From NCBI RefSeq assembly GCF_001748225.1, contig NZ_BDFE01000017.1:124001-188000 (forward strand): a stretch of 64,000 nt of DNA. Direction: 5' to 3'. The translations under genes and the position numbers were made by a program. The notes under the pieces were generated by a model. That model was not told the origin of the DNA. It did not search any database and worked only from the letters and a program-made list of their open reading frames with translations. Source of the stretch: Desulfoplanes formicivorans (GTDB lineage Bacteria; Desulfobacterota; Desulfovibrionia; Desulfovibrionales; Desulfomicrobiaceae). Positions 17,372 to 26,303 of this stretch are shown here, piece by piece. Numbering within the stretch: the stretch's first letter is position 1; every line of letters begins with the position of its first letter.

Positions 17372-19018
17372 ATGGACAAACAGTGCTGGCCTTTGTTTAT
17401 CATGAAGGCATTGATGCTTCCGGTGCTGCTCTGGTGGAGTTGTGCCGGGACCATCTGGGCGGCCAACGAACCCGACGCTCCGGGACGCACCCTGGCCAAG
17501 CAGATGATCCGGGAGGATCATGAACTCTGGATCACAGCGGATCATTCCAAATTCAAGCAACTCCAACAGCCTTTTGCATCAGGTCCCCAAGTGACCCGGG
17601 CCTGTCTGGGGTGTCACACCGAAGCCGCGGTCCAATTCCACAAGACCATCCACTGGACCTGGAAAGATCCCAGTGACGCCAGCGGCAAGATCGGCAAGGC
17701 GGGCATCACCCTGAACAACTTCTGAATCAACATCAACAGCAACGAGGCTCGTTGCACCTCCTGCCACGCAGGATACGGATGGAAGGACAAAACCTTTGAT
17801 TTCAGCGATCCCACCCTTGTGGATTGCCTTGTGTGTCATGAGCAGACAGGAACGTACAAAAAATTTCCTTCGGGAGCGGGCCATCCCGCCTCGACGCCCA
17901 AACAATTCGGCAAGCAGACCTTCTATCCTCCGGACTGGAACAAGGTCGCCCAGTCCGTGGCTCGTCCGTCCCGGAACAATTGCGGGGTCTGTCATTTTTA
18001 TGGTGGCGGGGGAGACGGCGTCAAACACGGGGATCTGGATTCATCACTGATAAAACCCAACAAGAAACTCGACGTGCACATGGGCCTGGACGGGCAGAAT
18101 TTCACCTGCACCCGGTGCCATTCCACCAGGCTGCACAATATTGCCGGACGGGTCTATTCCACCCCGGCGGCCACGCATCGCAAAAGTCTGCTTGAAGATG
18201 ACCTGAGTGCCAAGATCATGTGCGAATCCTGCCACAGTGCCACGCCCCACAAACAGGGGACCAAGCCCAACGACCATACGGACAAGGTGGCCTGTCAGGC
18301 CTGCCATATTCCGACCTTTGCCCGGGTCAATCCCACCAAGATGGTCTGGGACTGGACCACAGCGGGTCAGAAAAAGGATGGCAAGCCGTATACGGTCAAA
18401 GGGCCTTACGGCAAGAATGTCTACGATACCAAAAAGGGAACCTTTGTCTGGGAAAAGAACGTGGTGCCCGAGTACCACTGGTACAACGGGGCCATGCATA
18501 TAGTAAGTGCTGAAGAAACCATTGATCCTTCCGGAACTGTCAGGCTGACCTGGCCCGTGGGGGACCGGAACATGGACAATGCGCGCATCTTTCCCTTCAA
18601 GGTCCATCAGGGCAAGACACCCTATGACAAGATCAACAACACGTTGGTCATTCCCAAGCTGTTCGGGGCCAAGGGAACCGGGGCCTACTGGCAGGAATAC
18701 GACTGGCAAAAGGCCATCACCGCGGGCATGGCCTATACGGGACTGCCCTTCAGCGGAGAGTACGGGTTTCTGGACAGCGTGTATGCCTTTCCCATCAGTC
18801 ACATGGTCGCTCCCAAAACAGACAGTGTGCCCTGTGGTGAATGCCATGCCCGGAAGGGACGTCTGGCCAATCTGACCGGATTCTACATGCCCGGTCGTGA
18901 CCGGATCACCGCCCTGGACATGGGCGGATGGACACTGGTGGTGGCATCCATCATGGGTGTGATCATCCACGCCCTGGCCCGGATGTTTTCGTTCCGGCTG
19001 CGGAACAAGGAGGACTGA
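17372..19018 (+). CDS. Selenocysteine-containing octahaem c-type cytochrome, tetrathionate reductase family
   Basis: Read through the in-frame TGA at 17723-17725, the frame gives 548 residues, with selenocysteine at 118. A signal peptide (about 1-30, ending TIWA-AN) sends it to the periplasm, and a C-terminal helix at about 517-539 anchors it. Eight CxxCH haem motifs start at C78, C128, C152, C204, C246, C284, C308 and C488, the number expected of the octahaem tetrathionate reductase family. The first haem motif lies before the TGA and seven after it. The residues around U118 (TLNNF-U-ININSNEARCTSC) match a family block in which I recall Cys. The start at ATG 17372 has GGAGGAG upstream. In Shewanella this family reduces tetrathionate, nitrite and hydroxylamine in vitro; the in vivo substrate here is not known. 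A nonsense mutation is the alternative, but one clean TGA with a SECIS-type hairpin and intact downstream sequence makes it unlikely. Confidence 0.92.
17723..17755 (+). promoter_or_regulatory. Selenocysteine TGA codon and candidate bacterial SECIS element
   Basis: The TGA at 17723-17725 is followed by a hairpin with six perfect base pairs: GCAACG (17739-17744) and CGTTGC (17750-17755). The loop is AGGCT. The loop begins 19 bases after the TGA and has G at its second and third positions, both features of known bacterial SECIS elements recognised by SelB. The hairpin lies inside the coding sequence, as it must in bacteria. The loop GG resembles that of formate dehydrogenase messages. Confidence 0.8.
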
Positions 19019-19669
19019 ATGACGAGAAAACCCATGAAAAAAATATATCTGTACACCCGGTTCGAACGTTTCTGGCACTGGGTGCAGGCCCTTTTCATCT
19101 TCATGCTCCTGCTGACCGGTTTCGAAATCCATGGGACCTTTGGTCTTATGGGCTTTGCCAAGGCGGTCTCCCTGCACAACCTCCTGGGCATCACCTGGAT
19201 CATCCTGTTCATTTTCTTCATCTTCTGGTTGTTCACCACCGGAGAATGGAGGCAATACGTTCCAACCACCAAAAAGCTCTTCGAGGTCATCCGGTACTAC
19301 TCCTCGGGGATATTCAAGGGACAGCCTCATCCGGTCAGAAAAACCAGAGGAGCCAAGCACAATCCCTTGCAACGGCTGACCTATCTGGGACTCACCGCGG
19401 TCTTGCTCAGCCTGCAGATGCTCACGGGCTTTTTGTACTATACGTACAATGACTGGAAAGCCTGGGGAATCGACGGGTTCCTGGATCTGGGAGTGCTTGC
19501 GGCCATCCATGTTTTGTGCGGATTTGCCATTCTGGCCTTTGTCATTGTCCACATCTACATGACCACCACCGGGCACACCCTGACCGCCCATATTGCGGCC
19601 ATGTTCAGCGGGTGGGAAGAAGTCGAGGAGGGTGAAGTCGAAAGCTGGGAGGTGCATGAGAGAACATAG
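19019..19669 (+). CDS. Membrane cytochrome b subunit (cytochrome b561/thiosulfate-reductase type)
   Basis: A 216-residue protein with four hydrophobic helices (about 19-38, 50-72, 118-138 and 156-180) and His residues placed to bind two b haems, including H20, H53 and those in AAIHVLCGF and IVHIYMTTTGH. The family feeds electrons from menaquinol to periplasmic reductases. The ATG follows the stop of the octahaem cytochrome directly and the ribosome binding site AAGGAGG lies in the end of that gene, so the two are translated together. The pair forms a complete quinol-to-periplasm reductase. A terminator follows. Confidence 0.9.
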   Translation: MTRKPMKKIYLYTRFERFWHWVQALFIFMLLLTGFEIHGTFGLMGFAKAVSLHNLLGITWIILFIFFIFWLFTTGEWRQYVPTTKKLFEVIRYYSSGIFKGQPHPVRKTRGAKHNPLQRLTYLGLTAVLLSLQMLTGFLYYTYNDWKAWGIDGFLDLGVLAAIHVLCGFAILAFVIVHIYMTTTGHTLTAHIAAMFSGWEEVEEGEVESWEVHERT

Positions 19670-19733
19670 GCGCCAGCCGTGCAGAAACCTGGCTGACTGC
19701 AGAACGCTTTTCTGGTGTCATTGAGCTAAACCC

Positions 19734-19771
19734 AAAAGGTCCCTTGCCGGCAACCCGGCAAGGGACCTTTT
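19734..19771. terminator. Bidirectional terminator, 17-bp perfect stem
   Basis: AAAAGGTCCCTTGCCGG and its exact complement enclose the loop CAAC. The A run on one side and T run on the other allow termination in both directions. It separates the plus-strand cytochrome operon from the convergent ABC exporter operon. Confidence 0.9.
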
Positions 19772-19822
19772 CACATGGTCATGCACCGGCACAAAGGAGT
19801 CATGGTGCCACCAGGGAATCGA

Positions 19823-20854
19823 TTACGTGGTCTTTTCCCGGGGAGACGCGCCAGCAGGCACCGTCTTGTGGGATGGCTTGGCCGGATCAACGACCCATGT
19901 TTCCTGCTCGCATGCCTCCATGAGCTGCTCTGCCGTGTTTGTGGACAGACGAAAATACTCGGGTCTGTCGGAATGGGTCATCACGTATGTTTTCTGTTCC
20001 GGAAGATGGAACAGGCGATACATTCTGTTTTGACCATGTGCCCCCTCAATTTCAAACTGCACAACAGGCTTTTCCAGGGCATCCTCCTGTCCGGAGGACG
20101 TATCAAAGACCTCATCAAAACGGATGGACGCAAGCCATGTGATCAGTTTGTCCACGGATGTGGCATTGACCTCCTGCCCATCTTCATCGCCTTCAAGATG
20201 CCATACGGTCACTGTAGAAGCATTGGTGGCATTGACGGCAGCAGATTGCCCGCTCATGGTTTTGGATTCTTTTCTCACATGCACCTCGCCCAGACGCACA
20301 CCTGCTATTTCCTTTTCAGGAAACTGCAGGACGGTTTTGTCCTCCCATTGGGACGGGCGAAGGGGCACATCATATGATGCCATGTGCACGGCATAGATGG
20401 CATCTTCATCATCAACCCTGGCATGAACCTGACGCAGACCAGGAGATGTTCCCAGATACACGACTACTCGGGGCTTACCCTCTGATGCCAGGGAGATGCG
20501 TTTTTCAAAGGATGTTTCAGCCACCTTGAATCGGGCTCGTGCCTCCCGAGTGGTTGCAACCGGGGTCCCGGTTTGCAGGCCCAGGAGGCGATCCAGCATG
20601 GCGTTGACGCGATGGGTATCAGCCGGAAAATCACCACGCTGGGCAAGGACCCACGCACCGTTCTTGCGGGCCAGAACGATCTTTTCCTTGTCCGGCCCTT
20701 CCAGGGTGATGGTGTCTATGGTGTCCCTCAAGACCCCCTGAACAAGCCTTGCCTGTGTCGGGGTGGTTGATCTCCAATCGGATAACCCCAAACCAAGGGC
20801 CAGCAGGATCTGCACACCAAGCAATACGGCCAGGAGTTTGATCTTCGTGTTCAT
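19823..20854 (-). CDS. DUF4340 protein of a Gld-type ABC exporter
   Basis: The start is ATG 20854, which has GCGGAGG ten bases upstream and follows the stop of the permease fusion by four bases. The 343-residue protein has one N-terminal membrane helix (about 5-21) and then a mostly beta extracytoplasmic region with repeated DUF4340 units, for example WVLAQRGDFPADTHRVNAMLDRL. DUF4340 genes regularly follow GldA-GldF-GldG type exporters in bacteria that do not glide. The cargo of these exporters is unknown. It is the last gene of this operon. Confidence 0.85.
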   Translation of the reverse strand: MNTKIKLLAVLLGVQILLALGLGLSDWRSTTPTQARLVQGVLRDTIDTITLEGPDKEKIVLARKNGAWVLAQRGDFPADTHRVNAMLDRLLGLQTGTPVATTREARARFKVAETSFEKRISLASEGKPRVVVYLGTSPGLRQVHARVDDEDAIYAVHMASYDVPLRPSQWEDKTVLQFPEKEIAGVRLGEVHVRKESKTMSGQSAAVNATNASTVTVWHLEGDEDGQEVNATSVDKLITWLASIRFDEVFDTSSGQEDALEKPVVQFEIEGAHGQNRMYRLFHLPEQKTYVMTHSDRPEYFRLSTNTAEQLMEACEQETWVVDPAKPSHKTVPAGASPREKTT

Positions 20855-20858
20855 GAAA

Positions 20859-23750
20859 TTATACCTCCGCAAGAACCTGTTCATACCGTTTGCCATCGCT
20901 TGCCGTCACCCACCGGCGCCACAACCAGATGAGCAGGAGTTCAAACAGGGCAAAGCAATAGTTGCCAAGTTCCCACATCCGCTGCCCTCCCTGGGGCAGG
21001 GGGTAGAGGGTGCGGGCCAGCTGGGTTCGACCCCGCAAGGCCAAAAGGCCGCGATCCTCAAGGGACCAGTCCACGGCATTCTGGATGAAATCCAAGGGCT
21101 TGGTATAGTGGGTGCCCAATCCCTGGGAAATGAGATCAATGCTGGTATCCGAAGCAAAGGCATTGCTTGCAATGAGTACCAAACGCGAAGTCCCGGGCGA
21201 ATGGTCGATGATGCTTGTGATGCGTGGCCGGCTCTCTTCATCCTCTTGGGTACCCTTTTGGTCACCCTTGGGGTTTTCCTCCTGGGCTTCTGCCTCGGTG
21301 GTTGCCAGAAGGGGGGATTTTTTGCCCTTGAAAAAGGAATCCAAACGCCCCTGGATGGCCACAGCCAGTACATGGGAGCTTGGGGTGCCGGTCACGGCAA
21401 ATCCGGTTTGAGGATATAAGCGATAATTGGGCATGACATCCAGATCATCACTGGTCCAGCTTTCCGGTGAACTGTGGAGAAGTTCTATTACATGGCGATC
21501 CTTGTTCTTTTCCTTGTCCACCGTGATGGGAGAAGCCCAATTGAGGGTGAGCTGACCCAGAGACGAGGTGATGGGATTGTCCCCCAGCTGTTCGGTCCCC
21601 CGCAAATCAGGAAAGTGGGGATAGGGCAGCATCCGTATTTCGCGAAGGGTCAGGCCGCCCACATACCGCTCCACCGGAACAGGCAGGGCCGCATTGTACC
21701 GGTCCAGGACCATGCTTTTATCCATGGACAGACCGTAATGGGCAAGAAGATCCTCCAGTCCGGCTTCATGGGGCTGGGCAAGGATGGTATTGCTGATCCG
21801 CACATCAAACGGCGACGTGGCCATGATCACACTGCCTCCCTGCATGAGAAACTGATCAATGGCAAAAACCTGCCTGTCATCCAGATTGCTGGGGGCCAGC
21901 ACCAGCAGCAGGTCCGCGTCATCAGGGACCATACCCTCCTTGAGATCGGTTTCCTTTAAGCGGGCATTTTCGGCCAGGACCTTTTCCAGATCCGTGTACC
22001 GGCGGGCATGGGGTCCATAAGGGGCCGGTTTGACAAGGGCAATGGTCTTGAGGACGCCCGGGGTCAGACGTTGCAATGCTGCCTTCAGGGACCTTTCAAG
22101 GCCTGCCTTGTCCAGGGTTTCGGGCAGGGGAACAGGCACGGTTTCATGGTTTCCTTCAAGGATCAGGGAAAACCAGAACGGCTGGGGGTTGAACAGGTTG
22201 GCGATGTGCGGGCCAATGCCGTAGCGTTGGCGCAAGGATGCCGCCTGGTCGCTGTTGCCGCTGTCGGGATCTTCCACCTGGACGATCAGTTTCCCGTTGG
22301 CCTGGGTACGGTATTCCTCAACAAGCTCATGCAGATCGTTCCGCAGTGCGCGCAATGTTTCGGGTAGTCGTTTGTCCGGAGAGATGAATGCCTTCAGGGT
22401 CACGGGATCCTGCATGTTTTCAAAGGGATTGCCCCCGGCCTGCCACGCTCCGGCAACCTTCCTTATGGCCCGGGTGATGGCGTATTCCGGATTTTTCAGG
22501 ACAACGTCCACATCCTCTTCCCCGCGAAACTTGACCTCGATGAGGTCCTGGAACCCGAGCTTTTCATACTGATCGCCATAGGCAATGACCACGTCAAAAT
22601 AGGAATTGACCACTGCGGCCTGGTATCTGTCTGCCGTTTGAAAGGGAGTGGGGCGAACACCAAACCGGGATGCGGCTTCTTCTTCGGCGTTCTTGTCGCG
22701 CGTGGGGTCGATCATTTCCACCCGGACCTTGCCGTTTCCGGCAATGGCATATTCCTCCATCAAATCCTTGAGGCGAGGAACCAGGGGAGCCAGTAACGGA
22801 TGCGTTCTGTCGGAAAAATACCCGCGAATCAAAAGGGGTTCACGAAGCAGGCTTAATTGATGATTGGTGGCCTGGGAAAGGGAATAGATGTTGCCCTGGG
22901 TCATGTCCACGCGGGCGGCACTGACAGGTTGCAGCCAGAAGTTGGCTGCCACGAAATTGGCCATGGCCAGACCCACCATCCACCCCCAAACAAGGTGTCT
23001 TTTGGTGAGGGGATTGCCTGCCCAGCGCAATCTTTCTAGGGAAAAAAGATTAAGGCAGAGGAAAACACCGGCAATGGAAACATAATAGTAGAGATCCCGC
23101 AGATCAAGAACACCGCGGGTAATGGAATCAAATCGTGATCCCGTACCAATGAGGGCAAGCCATTTTCCCATGTCATACCCGAAAAGGCGGGTCAGGGTTG
23201 AGGAACCCAGAAGATACAACACCCCGCAGACCACAGACGTGAGCATCAGGGCGACAATGGGATTATCGGTCCGGGCACTCATGTAGAGACCAATGGCCAC
23301 ATAGGCCCCTGCAAGAAAAAGAGTGGCCACATAGCCGCCCAGCACCGGTCCCCAGTCCAGCGGTCCAAGAACAAAGGCCGTCAGGGGAAGGGGCAAAGTG
23401 AGCACCAGGGCCAGGACAATGAGTCCCATGACCGCACAAAATTTGCCAAGGACAATGCCCAGGGGGTTGACGGGAGCGGTCAGCAGGTTTTCCAGGGTGC
23501 CTCCCCGGTGTTCCTCGGCCCAGGTGCGCATGGTCAAAGCGGCCACAAGAAAAATCAAAAGAATGGGCATCCACTGGAACAGGGGACGCACATCAGCGAT
23601 GTTGCGGGCAAAATAGGTTTCAACCCAGAAAAAAATGAACAAATTGGTGGCCAGAAACCCTCCCAGGAACAGGTAGGCAGCAGGGGATGCGAAAAAACTT
23701 CGAAATTCCTTGCGGGCAACACAAGGGACAACGGCAAGGGTGTTACGCAT
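20859..23750 (-). CDS. Fused ABC-2 permease and GldG-like protein
   Basis: The start is ATG 23750, overlapping the end of the ATPase gene by eight bases behind GAGGAGG. The 963-residue protein has two parts. Residues 1-255 are an ABC-2 permease with about six helices and the family motif RTWAEEHRGGTLENLLTAP. From about 275 there is another helix, then a large GldG-type region with a typical VDMTQGNIYSLSQAT start, a DUF4350-like middle and a final helix near the C-terminus. In Flavobacterium the equivalents GldF and GldG are separate proteins. It should form the membrane part of an exporter with the ATPase at 23743-24663. Confidence 0.9.
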   Translation of the reverse strand: MRNTLAVVPCVARKEFRSFFASPAAYLFLGGFLATNLFIFFWVETYFARNIADVRPLFQWMPILLIFLVAALTMRTWAEEHRGGTLENLLTAPVNPLGIVLGKFCAVMGLIVLALVLTLPLPLTAFVLGPLDWGPVLGGYVATLFLAGAYVAIGLYMSARTDNPIVALMLTSVVCGVLYLLGSSTLTRLFGYDMGKWLALIGTGSRFDSITRGVLDLRDLYYYVSIAGVFLCLNLFSLERLRWAGNPLTKRHLVWGWMVGLAMANFVAANFWLQPVSAARVDMTQGNIYSLSQATNHQLSLLREPLLIRGYFSDRTHPLLAPLVPRLKDLMEEYAIAGNGKVRVEMIDPTRDKNAEEEAASRFGVRPTPFQTADRYQAAVVNSYFDVVIAYGDQYEKLGFQDLIEVKFRGEEDVDVVLKNPEYAITRAIRKVAGAWQAGGNPFENMQDPVTLKAFISPDKRLPETLRALRNDLHELVEEYRTQANGKLIVQVEDPDSGNSDQAASLRQRYGIGPHIANLFNPQPFWFSLILEGNHETVPVPLPETLDKAGLERSLKAALQRLTPGVLKTIALVKPAPYGPHARRYTDLEKVLAENARLKETDLKEGMVPDDADLLLVLAPSNLDDRQVFAIDQFLMQGGSVIMATSPFDVRISNTILAQPHEAGLEDLLAHYGLSMDKSMVLDRYNAALPVPVERYVGGLTLREIRMLPYPHFPDLRGTEQLGDNPITSSLGQLTLNWASPITVDKEKNKDRHVIELLHSSPESWTSDDLDVMPNYRLYPQTGFAVTGTPSSHVLAVAIQGRLDSFFKGKKSPLLATTEAEAQEENPKGDQKGTQEDEESRPRITSIIDHSPGTSRLVLIASNAFASDTSIDLISQGLGTHYTKPLDFIQNAVDWSLEDRGLLALRGRTQLARTLYPLPQGGQRMWELGNYCFALFELLLIWLWRRWVTASDGKRYEQVLAEV

Positions 23751-24663
23751 GGGCCACCTCCTCATTGACCTGGGCAAAAACCGTTTCAAGATTCTGATGT
23801 TCCGGTTGCAATTGGTGCAAGGCAAATCCAGCCTGCATCAGGGTATGGGCAATGCGGGGAGCCGTTGCTGGTTCTGCTGCCACCCGATACCGCCACAGTC
23901 CGTTTTCACTTCCAAGTTCCGTGCTGGTGGCCACCCCTTCAATGCCGGAAAGGATGTTGCCGGCATCGCCGTCGACCGCCACAATCAGCGCATGGCTCTG
24001 CTGCAGGGTGTCCAGGTCCGCATCCACCACAAGCCGGCCGCTGCGCACAATCAGAACCCGTTCACACACGGCCTGGACCTCCTGGAGGATATGCGTTGAA
24101 ACCAACACTGTGGCTGTTTCGGCAAGTTCGGTGATCAGGTTGCGCATGTGGAAAATCTGGGTGGGGTCAAGGCCATTGGTAGGCTCATCAAGAATGACAA
24201 TGTCGGGATCGTGAAGAATGGCCTGGGCCACGCCCACCCGTTGTCTGTAGCCGCGGGACAGGGTGTGAATGGGTGCTGTTGCCTTGGCCTTCAGTGCCGT
24301 GCGACGGATTGCCCTGGCAACGGCATCCTGACGCAGATGAGGGGAAACCCCATGCAACCCTGCCTGGTACATCAGGTAATCAATGACCGTCATTTCAGGC
24401 CAGAGAGGGCAGTTTTCAGGCAGATAGCCTATGCGGGACTGAATGGCGGCCGTGTCGGTGTCAATGCCAAGGCCGTCTATGACGATACTGCCCTGGGTGG
24501 GTTCGAGAAATCCCGTGATCATTTTCATGATGGTTGTCTTGCCTGCTCCATTATGACCGAGCAGACCCACCACCTCGCCTTTCCCAATGGAAAAACTGAC
24601 ATCGTTTACCGCGATGAACTCGCCGTAACGCCGGGTCAGATGCTCAACATGAATCATCATCAA
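23743..24663 (-). CDS. ABC transporter ATP-binding protein, GldA-like
   Basis: A 306-residue cytosolic ATPase with Walker A GHNGAGKTT, a Q-loop in GYLPENCPLW, the signature LSRGYRQRVGVAQ, Walker B VILDEPTNGLDP and a switch His in STHILQE. The C-terminal 80 residues form the extra domain common in ABC-2 exporters (drug, lipid and Gld systems). Three ATG codons occur in a row at the start; any may be used. It is the first gene of the operon and energises the permease-GldG fusion next to it. Confidence 0.92.
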   Translation of the reverse strand: MMMIHVEHLTRRYGEFIAVNDVSFSIGKGEVVGLLGHNGAGKTTIMKMITGFLEPTQGSIVIDGLGIDTDTAAIQSRIGYLPENCPLWPEMTVIDYLMYQAGLHGVSPHLRQDAVARAIRRTALKAKATAPIHTLSRGYRQRVGVAQAILHDPDIVILDEPTNGLDPTQIFHMRNLITELAETATVLVSTHILQEVQAVCERVLIVRSGRLVVDADLDTLQQSHALIVAVDGDAGNILSGIEGVATSTELGSENGLWRYRVAAEPATAPRIAHTLMQAGFALHQLQPEHQNLETVFAQVNEEVAHA

Positions 24664-24866
24664 TGTATTTCCTCAAGACAAATGGGGGTTGCAAAGGGAA
24701 ACATTTCAAAAAGGGAAAAAGCATGCAGGTCAGGGGATGGTTCACATCCTGACCAAAGGGAAAAAACAGAGCGGTGGAGAACGGCTGAAACTGCCGGGGG
24801 GATCAATTCGCATGGGACAATCATTGCGAATGGTATTGTGACCAACGTTGTACGGAAAAACCACAA

Positions 24867-24911
24867 CAAAAACGGATGGTTCAACCATCCATAAGAGCTG
24901 AACCATCCGTT
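24867..24911 (-). terminator. Terminator of the hsp20 gene
   Basis: A perfect 13-base-pair stem (AACGGATGGTTCA with TGAACCATCCGTT) and 15-base loop is followed on the minus strand by TTTTT. It begins ten bases after the stop of the small heat shock protein gene. Confidence 0.85.
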
Positions 24912-24920
24912 GGGGGTGTA

Positions 24921-25487
24921 TCAATCATCAGAGGTTGTAACCTCGATTTCTCTGACCTGGGAGGCAGGCACGGATTTGCGGGGGAAGGTAACCGTTAATA
25001 CTCCTTTGCTGAAACGTGCCTTGACGCCGTTTTGATCCGCATCTTCAGGAAGGGAGAGCATCCGCTGAAACGAGCCATAGGACCGTTCCAGCCTGTAAAA
25101 ATTCTTGCCCTTGTCCTCGGAGACCTGTTTCTTTTCGCCGTGGATCATCAGGGTATCATTGACAATCTCCAGCTTGATATCCTTCTCGTCCACTCCGGGA
25201 ATCTCCACCGCAATGGAGTATTCCTTGTCCGTGACACCCAAATCCAGGCTGGGCTTGAACATGCCCCCGGAAAGGCGTGCGGCCGGAGAAGTCTCCTGCC
25301 CCCAGAACGGCAGGCCGAAACGATGCAGGGCCTGCTCAAAGAGCCGGTCAAATTCCTGGTGAAATTGATTCAGGGAATGGGCAAAATCATGCTCCTGAAC
25401 ACGTCCGCGTGCAACAGGAATGACCGTGCTTCCGTGCTCTTCTTCTTTCTTAAACCAATTCCATGGATTCAATTTTTCAATGTTCAT
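24921..25487 (-). CDS. Small heat shock protein Hsp20/alpha-crystallin family
   Basis: A 188-residue ATP-independent chaperone that holds unfolding proteins. The alpha-crystallin domain covers about 78-172, with YSIAVEIPGVDEKDIKLEI, LMIHGEKK, the A-x-x-x-x-G-V-L signature in ARFSKGVLTVTFPR and a short C-terminal tail. Two ATGs stand together; AGGAGG is only two bases from the first and five from the second, so I use the second. It is monocistronic, with a terminator behind it. A short complementarity between the leader and the Shine-Dalgarno is discussed as a finding. Confidence 0.92.
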   Translation of the reverse strand: MNIEKLNPWNWFKKEEEHGSTVIPVARGRVQEHDFAHSLNQFHQEFDRLFEQALHRFGLPFWGQETSPAARLSGGMFKPSLDLGVTDKEYSIAVEIPGVDEKDIKLEIVNDTLMIHGEKKQVSEDKGKNFYRLERSYGSFQRMLSLPEDADQNGVKARFSKGVLTVTFPRKSVPASQVREIEVTTSDD

Positions 25488-25610
25488 CATGTCCTCCTTG
25501 GTAATGGTTTGCCTTTCAAGGTATCCGTACCCTCCCGTGAGAGCGGGGGTGCCTTGATCTCCATGAGATTAATACCTTTTTGGGGGCAGTCAAGAAGGAT
25601 GCACAATACA

Positions 25611-25648
25611 GTTTTCAGGGGACGACCAGGTGGTCGTCCCCTGAAAAC
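25611..25648. repeat. Perfect 18-bp inverted repeat between hsp20 and korC
   Basis: GTTTTCAGGGGACGACCA and its exact complement are separated by only two bases (GG). It lies 11 bases beyond the korC stop. The outer ends are GTTTT and AAAAC, so neither strand has a T run at the 3' side of the stem and a standard terminator is not formed. It could be a transcript-end stabiliser, a protein-binding site or a repeat element. Confidence 0.6.
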
Positions 25649-25658
25649 CATGGGTGTT

Positions 25659-26303
25659 TCAATGGGATTCGTTTGATGCGGCGGAGGCTGGAGAAGCAGA
25701 ATTTTCCTCGGTTCCCCAGAGCAGATCAGCCATTTGTGCGGGAGCGTCGGGATATTGTTTGCGGGCCACGCGAAGCCCCAGGTTGTAGGCCTTTTTGTTG
25801 ATCTCCTGGATCTTGGCGGGCAGGGCGGCCTTGAGCCGTCTTCTGACGGCCTGGGCATTCATGAAGGGCAGCAAATGGGTCAGGGCTCCCAGGGTGATCA
25901 CATTGGTTGTCTGGACCACGCCGATCTTTTCCTTGGCCATTTGCGTAAAAGGCAGGCCCCAGTAAATGTTTGAGGGGGATTGATCCACCAGGGAGGAATC
26001 AATAAGCAGCCGGCCATGCATTTTCAGAGAGTTGTAATACATGTTGCAGGCTTCCTGACTCAGGGCCACCAGCAGATCAAGTCCCACGGGTTTGGGATAG
26101 CTGATGGGATCTGAACTCAGCACCACGTCCGACCGGCTGGCACCGCCCCGGGCCTCGGGCCCATAGCTTTGGGTCTGACAGACCTCGTACCCGTGATCAA
26201 GTGCCAGGGCCTGGCCCATGATCTTGCCAAGGGTCAAAATGCCCTGGCCCCCCAGACCGGAGAGTCGAATTTCAAAACGTGTCAGATGGTTGTTATTGTT
26301 CAC
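25659..26303 (-). CDS. korC: 2-oxoacid:ferredoxin oxidoreductase, gamma subunit
   Basis: A 214-residue protein starting at GTG 26303, which lies inside the end of korB (11-base overlap) with GGGAGG six bases upstream. It carries the gamma-subunit signature LSGLGGQGILTLGKIMG at the N-terminus and ARGGASRSDVVLS, as in KorC/VorC-type proteins. In the complex this subunit helps bind coenzyme A. It completes the korDABC set. The C-terminal tail (EENSASPASAASNESH) is unusually polar. Confidence 0.9.
   Translation of the reverse strand: MNNNNHLTRFEIRLSGLGGQGILTLGKIMGQALALDHGYEVCQTQSYGPEARGGASRSDVVLSSDPISYPKPVGLDLLVALSQEACNMYYNSLKMHGRLLIDSSLVDQSPSNIYWGLPFTQMAKEKIGVVQTTNVITLGALTHLLPFMNAQAVRRRLKAALPAKIQEINKKAYNLGLRVARKQYPDAPAQMADLLWGTEENSASPASAASNESH

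Noticed and set aside
17723-17725. In-frame stop interpreted as a pseudogene
   Set aside because: Only one stop occurs, it is TGA, haem motifs and family sequence continue in the same frame, a SECIS-type hairpin follows, and selA/selB are present.
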